Shown here piece after piece: positions 1 to 6,338 of a stretch of DNA of 6,408 nt (position 1 is its first letter; every line of letters begins with the position of its first letter). The notes under the pieces are model-generated. The model made no database searches. It was not told the origin of the DNA and was given only the letters and a program-made list of their open reading frames with translations. The translations under genes and the position numbers were made by a program. Source of the stretch: CAZAQS01 sp964486825 (GTDB taxonomy: Bacteria > Chloroflexota > Anaerolineae > Anaerolineales > UBA4823); assembly GCA_964486825.1 (NCBI GenBank), contig CAZAQS010000266.1, positions 1 through 6,408 of the forward strand, read 5' to 3'.

Positions 1-459
1 ACCGTGCAGTTGGTCATAGAAAGAAGGTTGTGCTGCCACCAGGCCAGCCCGGGGAAAGGTCTCCAGGATTTTAAGGCTTTTCTCGAGCCACCCGGACCGG
101 AATAACACATCCGAATCGGAATAGCAGATCAGCTCATTCGGCATAGATCCCAGGATCCAGTTCAATGCCCCCGTCTTTCCCAGGTTATGCTCTGAACATA
201 CCAGCCATTCCAACATACCAGAATGGTACATCTCCATAAGCTCAGCCTGCACAGCCGGGCAGCTCCCGTTATCGAAGACCAACAAATCGAAATCGCCCGG
301 GGTGGCGTAATACAGACTGGCAATCTGGTCCTTCAGAATCGACAACAACTGCTCGAAATACCCGTATAGCGAAGGGATATAGACCAGGATAGCCACTCCC
401 AACCGCTTGGGCTGGTAAGCTGGCATACCCATCTTTGCAGGATTTTGTCCTTTTCTCAT
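1..459 (-). CDS. GT2-like glycosyltransferase, N-terminal part (cut by window edge)
   Basis: This is the first 153 residues of a GT-A-fold, family 2-like glycosyltransferase, which would transfer a sugar from a nucleotide-sugar to a growing surface glycan on the cytoplasmic side of the membrane. The frame is open from the ATG at 459 to base 1 with no stop, so the C-terminal part lies outside the window. Visible motifs are a first strand (VAILVYIP, about residues 22-29), VFDNGSCP (61-68, the nucleotide-binding region), SEHNLGKTGA (89-98), and the DXD metal/nucleotide-sugar site D115-S116-D117 followed by GW and a KSLKILE helix. The start is supported because the first nine residues (MRKGQNPAK) are identical to those of the paralogue at 1486-2439. 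It follows the GT10 gene after 21 bases. The ribosome binding site is weak (a GAAG-type stretch). Donor and acceptor cannot be told from the sequence. Confidence 0.9.
   Translation of the reverse strand, partial: MRKGQNPAKMGMPAYQPKRLGVAILVYIPSLYGYFEQLLSILKDQIASLYYATPGDFDLLVFDNGSCPAVQAELMEMYHSGMLEWLVCSEHNLGKTGALNWILGSMPNELICYSDSDVLFRSGWLEKSLKILETFPRAGLVAAQPSFYDQLHG
255..289. repeat. Copy 1 of a 35-base near-identical patch shared by two GT2 genes
   Basis: These bases match 2235-2269 at 33 of 35 positions (differences at 268/2248 and 282/2262). They encode the DLLVFDNGSCP region of the truncated GT2 enzyme. The genes around them are only about 46% identical in protein, so the patch is unusually similar. 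It may reflect constraint on a catalytic region, or local gene conversion. Confidence 0.7.
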
Positions 460-480
460 GCGCTTCGTACTTCTATTGGA

Positions 481-1449
481 TTACACACCTTGTAAAGCCT
501 GCCGTAAGGCGCCGGTAAACCTTGCGATGCTATAACGATCCAGCATTTGGTCCCTACTCGTAATCAAGGCCGAGCGGCGGCGCTGGTAACCAGCCTGGTC
601 CTGCATTAAGCTGCCGATAGGGACATGCTGGTCATCTATGCGAATCAAGGCGGCTTCAGCTCCGTTTTCCAGCTCACCAGGCGCTCCCCAATATAAGGGC
701 ACGCTCCCGGCGACAAAACAATCCAGCAGCTTTTCGGTAACATAGCCAGGCTGGCGCTGGTTTTCAAATACCAGGCAGTACCGGTAGCGCTTCATGATAT
801 CGATCTTGCTGGCTGCCAACCCTCGGTAGGATGGCAGCGATTTTGGCCAGCCACCTCCGTAAACATCCACCACTTCCGCCCACCGCTCTGCCATATGCAG
901 TCGGTTCTGGTAGCGCTCTTGCGGGTGCAGCGTTGCGATCATCACGGCTTTCTTCTTGCGCGGCAAGAACGGTAGCAAGTAAACCGAGAGAAAGTCTCGC
1001 TTCGAATATCTCCATTGTTTTTTCATGCCTGGAAAACCCCGCCGGTCCCGGTGAGAGCTGGCCTGGCTTTTCTCGTAAGGGATATCGAAGTGGATAAAAC
1101 CCGGATGCAAGGCATAAGTCGGGTCAAAGCTCAAGAAGAAGGAGAACCTGGCACATTCTTGATAAGCAATCTCCCAACCCTGGTAAGCCTCCATCTGGAG
1201 CAGGATTGTCCTACCGTAGGAAGACATAAGCTCGCCGATCGATTCCCAGGTCGCCTGGTTCAGGTTGGCAACCAACAACGTTGCCTCAGGCGATGGTGTC
1301 TTTTGCCCTACTTTCACCAGCTCAGCTCCCGGGCAAGCCTCCCAAAACCTGAAGAAGGATGGAAAATTCCAGCCTCTATCCAGCCGGGTGCGGTTGTACT
1401 GCAAGATTTCATCGATCCCATACGCCCCTGTCAGGTGGATCTCACCCAT
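481..1449 (-). CDS. GT10 family glycosyltransferase (alpha-1,3-fucosyltransferase-like)
   Basis: This predicted 322-residue protein carries the hallmark C-terminal block of CAZy family GT10 at about residues 221-257: YRYCLVFEN, then GYVTEKLLD, then VPLYWGAP. A VDVYGGGW segment (about 194-201) just before it also fits the family. Known GT10 enzymes move L-fucose from GDP-fucose in alpha-1,3/1,4 linkage, as in Lewis-type antigens of Helicobacter pylori LPS. The fucose specificity here is inferred from the family, and no GDP-fucose synthesis gene is visible. I chose the ATG at 1449 over the GTG at 1455 because GAGG sits 5 bases before the ATG, whereas that same GAGG overlaps the GTG. The gene ends in TAA at 481-483. 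It lies 36 bases after the GT2 gene and 21 before the next, fitting one operon. No signal peptide or membrane segment is evident, as expected for a cytoplasmic bacterial enzyme. Confidence 0.9.
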   Translation of the reverse strand: MGEIHLTGAYGIDEILQYNRTRLDRGWNFPSFFRFWEACPGAELVKVGQKTPSPEATLLVANLNQATWESIGELMSSYGRTILLQMEAYQGWEIAYQECARFSFFLSFDPTYALHPGFIHFDIPYEKSQASSHRDRRGFPGMKKQWRYSKRDFLSVYLLPFLPRKKKAVMIATLHPQERYQNRLHMAERWAEVVDVYGGGWPKSLPSYRGLAASKIDIMKRYRYCLVFENQRQPGYVTEKLLDCFVAGSVPLYWGAPGELENGAEAALIRIDDQHVPIGSLMQDQAGYQRRRSALITSRDQMLDRYSIARFTGALRQALQGV

Positions 1450-1453
1450 GAAC

Positions 1454-1458
1454 ACCTC
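1454..1458 (-). promoter_or_regulatory. Ribosome binding site of the GT10 gene
   Basis: On the minus strand the sequence reads GAGGT, with GAGG ending 5 bases before the ATG at 1449. This spacing decides the start: the in-frame GTG at 1453-1455 overlaps the same site and would lack its own. Confidence 0.6.
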
Positions 1459-1485
1459 GTAGCTTGTTATTCAGAAACCCTGCTC

Positions 1486-2439
1486 TCAACTGTAGTAAAG
1501 CTTGAAGATGGCATTATAAACCGCCAGCAAGCTATTCTTAACGAAGGGGATATTGGCGACTCTTTGCTTGAGTGGGGAGGAGCCGTTTCGAGATCCTGGT
1601 GCAGACTCCGGTTTCAATTTGGGCTCATTGCTCATATTTTGAGCCAGCGGCTCGTTGGTCATCAAGCGCAGGTAGCCGGCCGCATTGATCCTTTCATCCA
1701 GCATGCGTACCTGCCCCATTGGCCTGGTCATATCAAAGGGCAAAAACTCTTTAAGGACTGCTTTATGGGAGATAAACTGCCAATGACTGGCGCCTACATG
1801 GGCGCATATTCCCCGGTACGTGACACGAATATCACCATCGCCGGATTCGAACCACTCGCGGGCTTGCTCTTCACTATTCCCCAGGCTCATCACAAAGTCT
1901 TTGAAGACTTCCCAGGAAAGGAACTGGCCTCGCTCCAGGATGGCATCCGGGGAAGCGGAGGCCCATTCAATGGTATGGGAGGAATATTTTTCTGGTGTTC
2001 GGAAAGGCCGGCTGGTGACCATGCCGACCTTCGGGTAAGCCTCCAAAATCTCCAGGGATTTGGAAAGCCAGCCGGGATAGAAATAGGCATCGTTGTCGGT
2101 ATAGGCGATGATCTCACCTGGGGCAGCCTCGAAAATGATGTTCCATGCGCCGCCCTTGCCCAGGTTCTTCTCTGAAAGGATCAGGTACTGGATCTTGCCT
2201 TGACCGGCTGCCTGGACCAGGTAATCCTTGACTTCCGGGCAGCTCCCATTATCGAAGACCATCAAATCGTAGGGAAGATCCGTGCTCTCCCAGATGCTGT
2301 TCAGGCACATCTTGAGTACGTCCGGCATCTTTTCATAGAAGCCGCTCAAAAAGGGGATATAGTTCAAAACGGCGACTGTCACCCTTTCAGGCTTGGCTAC
2401 CTGCTTGATAAATTTGGCTGGATTCTGTCCCTTACGCAT
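1486..2439 (-). CDS. GT2-like glycosyltransferase (complete paralogue of the gene at 1-459)
   Basis: This 317-residue GT-A-fold glycosyltransferase has the same architecture as the truncated protein at 1-459: MRKGQNPAK (1-9), VAVLNYIP (22-29), VFDNGSCP (61-68), SEKNLGKGGA (89-98) and a DXD site D115-N116-D117 followed by GW and KSLEILE. By hand alignment the two match without gaps over about 147 residues with about 46% identity. The middle region (WQFISHK, then DERINAAGYLRL) looks like the acceptor side. The last 50 or so residues are a Ser/Pro/Lys-rich linker and a hydrophobic tail that may touch the membrane or a partner. The frame stays open to an ATG at 2517, but I prefer the ATG at 2439. 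It matches the paralogue's first residues, has AAAGG 5 bases upstream, and leaves a 10-base gap instead of a 68-base overlap with the upstream gene. It ends in TGA at 1486-1488. The sugar transferred is unknown. Confidence 0.92.
   Translation of the reverse strand: MRKGQNPAKFIKQVAKPERVTVAVLNYIPFLSGFYEKMPDVLKMCLNSIWESTDLPYDLMVFDNGSCPEVKDYLVQAAGQGKIQYLILSEKNLGKGGAWNIIFEAAPGEIIAYTDNDAYFYPGWLSKSLEILEAYPKVGMVTSRPFRTPEKYSSHTIEWASASPDAILERGQFLSWEVFKDFVMSLGNSEEQAREWFESGDGDIRVTYRGICAHVGASHWQFISHKAVLKEFLPFDMTRPMGQVRMLDERINAAGYLRLMTNEPLAQNMSNEPKLKPESAPGSRNGSSPLKQRVANIPFVKNSLLAVYNAIFKLYYS
2235..2269. repeat. Copy 2 of the 35-base patch shared by two GT2 genes
   Basis: This is the partner of 255-289, in direct orientation, and encodes the DLMVFDNGSCP region of the complete GT2 enzyme. 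The copies lie 1,980 bases apart, with the GT10 gene between them, so recombination across them could in principle delete or exchange the GT10 gene. That consequence is inference. Confidence 0.7.
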
Positions 2440-2444
2440 GCTTA

Positions 2445-2449
2445 CCTTT
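2445..2449 (-). promoter_or_regulatory. Ribosome binding site that decides the GT2 start
   Basis: AAAGG on the minus strand lies in the 10-base gap between the stop of the upstream gene (2450-2452) and the ATG at 2439, with a 5-base spacer. It supports 2439 as the start over the in-frame upstream ATG at 2517. Confidence 0.6.
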
Positions 2450-3400
2450 TCAAATTTGAGATTTCTTGCCTGGGCTGAGCTGTTGGAGCTTGTATCCCAG
2501 GCGGCCGCGCCATTCACCCCACGCCTTCACGGGATGAAAAATAGCAAAGGTGAGCTCAGCTAAGGGCCTGGATTTAAGGCTAACGATTGGGAAAGTCTCG
2601 AGCTCTCGCAGAAGTTTCTGGCCTCGCCTTGGGATGGGGCGCAATTGACCTGAAACCAGCCGGAAATCGGCGTCTTGCAGGGAGAACAGAGCCCGCCTGC
2701 CGCCTGCCAGGCGTACATTCGCGTCTGTCTCTGGCAAGCGGTAATGGGGCTGGCCACCCGGAAGATGCCCGTAATCGTGTTCTTGGTGGATCACCATCAG
2801 GGAAGAGGTTGCGTCTACCACAGGCCAGCGCTGGCGGCGCGCGGCGAAGATCATCCAGTTATCCCACCCGGCCCTACCGATTGCAAACGGCGGTATTTTC
2901 ATAAAGCAGTCACGCGGGAAGAGAAAATAATCACTGCCGCTGGCCGGGTGCAACTGCCCGGAATCCTGCACCTGCCTTTGCAGGCGCGTCTCCCAACCGG
3001 GCCCGAAATCCAGCTCCTGGCGCACTGCCAAATCCCAGCGCCTGCCCACTGCTAAGAACCGCTCTGCAGCGGTTCTCAACTCCAAAGCCACTTTCAGGAA
3101 GTTTGGCAAGAGCAGGATATCAGCGTTTACATACGCCAGGATGGTGCTATCACTGGACCGGCGAGCCAGCTCGAAGATCGAGCTGACCAGGGGCGTACCG
3201 AGCTCATTGGTGGCAACTCCCGGCAAGTGGCGTGCGCCCAGGTCAGAAGCCGCCTCGGCGATGCCTGTCTCCTCCCCAACCAACAGCACCTCTACCTGGC
3301 TGTCCATCTCCATCCAGGAGCGAATGGCGTTACGTTGGATCATATCTATATTGGGATTGGAAAAGGGCTTGGGAGCTGTAAAAATCGTCAGGGCTGTCAT
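2450..3400 (-). CDS. Probable GT-A-fold glycosyltransferase, family not assigned
   Basis: The protein has 316 residues. It looks like a nucleotide-diphospho-sugar transferase but lacks a clear match to a named family that I can recall. The N-terminal strand LTIFTAPKPF is followed by a conserved-looking IQRNAIRSW helix (21-29), VEVLLVGEE (37-44), and AYVNADILLLPNF (89-101). In that last block N92-A93-D94 sits where GT-A enzymes carry DXD, so the first Asp is replaced by Asn. Further on are VGRRWD (118-123), SGSDYFLFPRD (154-164), WDNWMI (179-184) and VIHQEHDYGHLPGG (203-216); the last has His and Asp residues that could bind metal or acceptor. The C-terminal 70 residues are basic. The ATG at 3400 lies 6 bases after the methyltransferase stop with no good ribosome binding site, so translation is probably coupled. 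It ends in TGA at 2450-2452. The glycosyltransferase role is inferred from fold-like motifs and context. Confidence 0.8.
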   Translation of the reverse strand: MTALTIFTAPKPFSNPNIDMIQRNAIRSWMEMDSQVEVLLVGEETGIAEAASDLGARHLPGVATNELGTPLVSSIFELARRSSDSTILAYVNADILLLPNFLKVALELRTAAERFLAVGRRWDLAVRQELDFGPGWETRLQRQVQDSGQLHPASGSDYFLFPRDCFMKIPPFAIGRAGWDNWMIFAARRQRWPVVDATSSLMVIHQEHDYGHLPGGQPHYRLPETDANVRLAGGRRALFSLQDADFRLVSGQLRPIPRRGQKLLRELETFPIVSLKSRPLAELTFAIFHPVKAWGEWRGRLGYKLQQLSPGKKSQI

Positions 3401-3406
3401 GGGAAT

Positions 3407-4315
3407 TCAGGAGATATCTACCTCTGGCAGAGGCAGCCAGGCGCGATGGGGGAAAAACTTCTGCAATACGCGCCGCTTTAGCATTCCAAGGTTTCTCTTC
3501 AAAGGGACGTTGGCTTCCGGTATAAGTTTCCCATCTCCGGCCAGGGGCAGATCCGGTGCGGAATGGGCCAGGATGGTGATATACAGGGGAAGCAATTGCG
3601 AACGCGGTTTTCCATGCTTGCGCAAGGAAACCACATCGAAGCCGGCCTTCTTCAGAGTTTGAACCAGCGTGTGTGTGCTGAAGGCAATCATATGCGCCAG
3701 CTCGAATGAATCGTGCGCATACAAATTAGGCACCTCCAACAGCAGCAAGCCGTCCTCGACAAGCAGGTCTCGACGTAAGCCCTGGAGATAGGCTACTGGA
3801 TCGGGGAAATGCTCCAAGACATGCGCCAGGCTGATCAACTGAAAAGGCCGCTCCTGGCTTTCGCGTAGCTCATTCAGCGATTCATACACTTTAAGCCCCA
3901 GCGACTGAGCATGCCTGCGGTAAGCAATACCAGGCTCTACCCCTACAGGCTCCGTTTGGTATCTATCGTGAAAACCGATCAGCAGCATGCCTGTAGATGA
4001 GCCGATATCGAGATGCCGGATGCCGGGCTCGATCTTATCCCGCGTGAATGCCACCAGTGCAGAAGCCCGCTCGCGTTGCACTTGCAGGTCTTTTTTATTG
4101 GGTCCTTCGCTTCCCTGGTAGATCTCCCGGTATTCCTTCTCATAGAAGGCCTCCAGCTCCTCATCCGACATGCGCGGCGATTGATAGACCAGGCCGCAAG
4201 TTTTACAAAGGCGGTTGGTTACCAGCGATGCCTGCACTACCCGTCGGTCAAATAGCTCGCTACCGGTGGAGCTGCATAAGGGACAGGTTTCAACGTTTAC
4301 AGACATAGGATCCAT
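3407..4315 (-). CDS. Class I SAM-dependent methyltransferase with N-terminal zinc-ribbon-like motif
   Basis: The protein has 302 residues. Its N-terminus has two cysteine pairs, C11-x2-C14 and C37-x2-C40, that look like a zinc ribbon. A Rossmann-like methyltransferase domain follows: motif I HLDIGSSTGMLL (about 101-112), an acidic residue in GVEPG (about 125-129) expected to hold the SAM ribose, LISLAHVLEHFPDP (about 160-173), LLLLEVPN (about 190-197), and an FSTHTLVQTLKKAGF segment (about 212-226). This layout is common in methyltransferases of sugar and polysaccharide clusters. The target, probably a hydroxyl or carbon of a sugar, cannot be told. The ATG at 4315 overlaps the upstream TGA by one base (TGATG), and an in-frame GTG at 4318 gives a 4-base overlap instead. 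AGGAG at 4333-4337 is rather far from both, so the start is uncertain by a codon or a few; an ATG at 4306 is also possible. It ends in TGA. Confidence 0.9.
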   Translation of the reverse strand: MDPMSVNVETCPLCSSTGSELFDRRVVQASLVTNRLCKTCGLVYQSPRMSDEELEAFYEKEYREIYQGSEGPNKKDLQVQRERASALVAFTRDKIEPGIRHLDIGSSTGMLLIGFHDRYQTEPVGVEPGIAYRRHAQSLGLKVYESLNELRESQERPFQLISLAHVLEHFPDPVAYLQGLRRDLLVEDGLLLLEVPNLYAHDSFELAHMIAFSTHTLVQTLKKAGFDVVSLRKHGKPRSQLLPLYITILAHSAPDLPLAGDGKLIPEANVPLKRNLGMLKRRVLQKFFPHRAWLPLPEVDIS

Positions 4316-5169
4316 CACCGTCCAGTTTCACTCTCCTGGTAATTCTTATGCCGGACAGCCGCATTGACCTTGGCCAGGTCGGGCTCTCGTTCGAACAGGT
4401 CTAGAACCTCATACCAGCTAAAATCACCCCGGTTCTCGAAGCGCCGGTAAACCTCTCGCACCAGGTCCAGGTCTTCCTGTGTATCCACCGTCCAACGCAG
4501 GTTACCATAATCCGGGGAGTGGTTGACCAGCTTAACCCGAAAGCGCGGGGCCGTATCCCCTGATCCTTTTATATCTTCGTAAAAGAAAGGCATGACATGC
4601 TCACGGTGGTGGGGCTGACTGGCCTCCTTCCAGGCCATCTCCAGGGCTGGAAATGTACACACTTCTGTATCCAGGCCAATGGGATACGTGCGCACCCAGG
4701 GAGGCGGCAGCCGGTTAGCTGCAAAGTCATACGGGATATCTTTAAAATGCCCCCTAAATGGATGGGTTTTACCGGCAGGCCTGCCTAGGAAGGCGTTCAC
4801 CGTTTCATCGATCACCTGGCCATCGATGATCGGGCAATCAGCCGTCAAACGGACGATTACATCCGCCTTGAAAGACAGCGCGGCCTGGTAGTAACGGTCT
4901 AAAACGTCCTGCAGGCTACCTCGATAACAATCGTATCCACGCTCCTGGCAGAGACTCTCTATTGCATCATCCAGCGCATCTACAGTGGTTGCTATTACGA
5001 TCCCATCGATTGTCTTCGCCTGGCGTGCACGCTCCACCACCCTTACCAGCATCGGCTCGCCGCCGATATCCAGCAGCACTTTACCTGGCAATCGCTTGGA
5101 CGACATGCGGGCCTGGATAATCACCAGGATACGAAGTCTCCCCGAAGAGGGACCGAAAGCCTCGCCCAT
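4315..5169 (-). CDS. spsF: SpsF-family cytidylyltransferase (CMP-sugar synthesis)
   Basis: This 284-residue protein matches the SpsF/COG1861 family throughout. Its N-terminus has the nucleotidyltransferase signature QARMSSKRLPGK (19-30), then GGEPML, IVIATT (57-62), a YRGSLQDVLDRYYQAA segment (82-97) and VRLTADCPIID (106-116), where D111 is the expected metal-binding acid. The C-terminal half has YPIGLDTEV, HHREHVMPFFYED and LRWTVDTQEDLDLVREVY, also typical of the family. By relation to KdsB/NeuA-type CMP-sugar synthetases it should activate a sugar acid or related sugar with CTP, giving a CMP-sugar donor in the cytoplasm. The substrate of SpsF proteins is generally not proven. The ATG at 5169 has a strong AGGAGG site inside the end of the upstream GT4 gene, with a gap of only 2 bases, so the two are probably co-translated. 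It ends in TGA, overlapping the methyltransferase start. The N-terminal 11 residues precede the conserved fold. Confidence 0.92.
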   Translation of the reverse strand: MGEAFGPSSGRLRILVIIQARMSSKRLPGKVLLDIGGEPMLVRVVERARQAKTIDGIVIATTVDALDDAIESLCQERGYDCYRGSLQDVLDRYYQAALSFKADVIVRLTADCPIIDGQVIDETVNAFLGRPAGKTHPFRGHFKDIPYDFAANRLPPPWVRTYPIGLDTEVCTFPALEMAWKEASQPHHREHVMPFFYEDIKGSGDTAPRFRVKLVNHSPDYGNLRWTVDTQEDLDLVREVYRRFENRGDFSWYEVLDLFEREPDLAKVNAAVRHKNYQESETGR

Positions 5170-5171
5170 CT

Positions 5172-6323
5172 TTACTTGCCCTCCTGCAACCTGATCGCCA
5201 TCTGGTAGGCCTCAAGCAGCCTGGGGAAGTTCGATTCCCAGTCCGCCCGCTGCTCGGCAAGCTTCCGGGCCGCGCGACCCATTTCCGGAAGCCGCTCCCG
5301 TTGTTCGACAGCCTGCACGATCGCCTCCGCCATAGCCTGGGAGTCTCCATCTGGAAACCACCAGCCTTGTTCGCCGGGAGTAACCCACTCCCGGTTGCCT
5401 GGGATATCCGATACCAGCGCCGGCAGACCACATGCCATGGCTTCCAGGAGTGAGATGGAGGAGCCGTCACTATGGGAGGCGCTCAAGTATAGGTCGGAAG
5501 AACGATAATAGCGCGGCAGATCTACCTGGTTGACATGCCCTGGAAAATGCACCTGCCCCAGGACGCCACCCTTCGTAAAAATCTCACGCAATGCACTGGC
5601 TTGCGACCCATTTCCAAGCATCAGCAAGCGTAGCTCCGGGCATGGTCGACCGGTCAAATGGTGTGAGGCCAGTACGAAGGCCCTGGCGATCACATCCACT
5701 CCATAGATAGGTTCCCAGCTACGAGTAGAAAGTAAAACGAAGACTTCACCAAAGCGGTCGCTTCCCACGTAAGAAGGCCAAACAACCTGTCTATCCTCCC
5801 CAGCCGGACTATACTTATGGAGATCCACCCCCCAGGGGAAAGTCACGATGCGCTCGTCGGGCATCCCATAGGAGATAGCCAGTTCTCGGATCGTGCGGCA
5901 ATCTCCCACCATGACTGAGCTGCGTTGTAAGGTAAACTTGGTCGCCCAGCGCCAAAGAGCATCTGTGCCGGCCTCCACCAGCAAGTCGTAGCCCCAGGAG
6001 GTGCTCACCAGGGGTCGGAAACCTGCCAGAGCTGTCAGAAAAGCCGCCCTTTGGATCGGGCCGGCCTGGACGAGGTCGGGTTTAGTGAAACGGAGCACCC
6101 TTTTCAAATCCAGTAACAGGCGGGGTCCATCTCCTCGGCTAACCGGAGCCTGTCCCCCGGCCCAGGCTACCTGCTGGATTTGGGGGGGTAGAGAACGGTC
6201 TTCCAACGCGTGCCCGCGCTTTTCCAGGCGCAGGTAGAAGACTTCGTGCTCTGTATTAGCCAGCGCCGAGAGGAAACGGTGGTCGTGAGGAGTGTAATCC
6301 CGGCTGAAATACAGGATACGCAT
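5172..6323 (-). CDS. GT4 family glycosyltransferase (GT-B fold)
   Basis: This 383-residue protein has the two-domain GT-B layout. The N-terminal domain starts MRILYFSRDYTPHDHRF and includes KPDLVQAGP (81-89) and STSWGYDLL (107-115). FPWGVDLHKYSP (162-173) leads into the donor-binding domain, with VLLSTRSWEPIYGVDVIARAF (R201 is the conserved basic residue), LRLLMLGNG (231-239) and VHFPGHV (258-264). SHSDGSSISLLEAMACGLPALVSDIPGNREWV (283-314) carries the retaining-type EX7E site, here as D286-X7-E294, which occurs in a GT4 subgroup with an SDGSS motif. The enzyme should retain anomeric configuration and use a nucleotide-sugar; donor and acceptor are unknown. The ATG at 6323 fits the fold's usual start and lies 15 bases after the upstream stop; its ribosome binding site is weak. 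It ends in TAA at 5172-5174, two bases before spsF. Confidence 0.94.
   Translation of the reverse strand: MRILYFSRDYTPHDHRFLSALANTEHEVFYLRLEKRGHALEDRSLPPQIQQVAWAGGQAPVSRGDGPRLLLDLKRVLRFTKPDLVQAGPIQRAAFLTALAGFRPLVSTSWGYDLLVEAGTDALWRWATKFTLQRSSVMVGDCRTIRELAISYGMPDERIVTFPWGVDLHKYSPAGEDRQVVWPSYVGSDRFGEVFVLLSTRSWEPIYGVDVIARAFVLASHHLTGRPCPELRLLMLGNGSQASALREIFTKGGVLGQVHFPGHVNQVDLPRYYRSSDLYLSASHSDGSSISLLEAMACGLPALVSDIPGNREWVTPGEQGWWFPDGDSQAMAEAIVQAVEQRERLPEMGRAARKLAEQRADWESNFPRLLEAYQMAIRLQEGK
5180..5185 (-). promoter_or_regulatory. Strong ribosome binding site for spsF inside the GT4 gene end
   Basis: AGGAGG on the minus strand lies 10 bases before the ATG at 5169, within the last codons of the GT4 gene (Gln-Glu-Gly). 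It is the best Shine-Dalgarno match I noted in the window and suggests efficient spsF translation coupled to the upstream gene. Confidence 0.65.
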
Positions 6324-6338
6324 GCTTGTAATTTTGCC

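Noticed and set aside
460..480. The GT10 stop and the next GT2 start are in the same reading frame, 21 bases apart, so readthrough of the TAA could give a fusion
   Set aside because: A one-in-three coincidence of frame explains it, and no readthrough signal or frameshift site is visible.
1015..2175. A 386-codon open frame on the plus strand, antisense to the GT10 and GT2 genes
   Set aside because: Its translation shows no recognisable domain, and it crosses two genes with clear family motifs on the minus strand. It is most likely a by-product of codon bias in those genes.
2440..2517. A longer N-terminus for the GT2 gene, starting at the ATG at 2517
   Set aside because: The extra 26 residues overlap the end of the upstream gene, are absent from the paralogue, and bypass a well-placed ribosome binding site at 2445-2449.
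3141..3662. A 173-codon plus-strand open frame across the border of the methyltransferase and the GT-A-like gene
   Set aside because: It has no domain signature and lies antisense to two supported genes.
5081..5470. A 129-codon minus-strand frame overlapping the end of the GT4 gene and the start of spsF
   Set aside because: The composition is Arg/Gly/Ser-rich and low in motifs, as expected for an out-of-frame reading. Both overlapped genes have strong family matches in their own frames.
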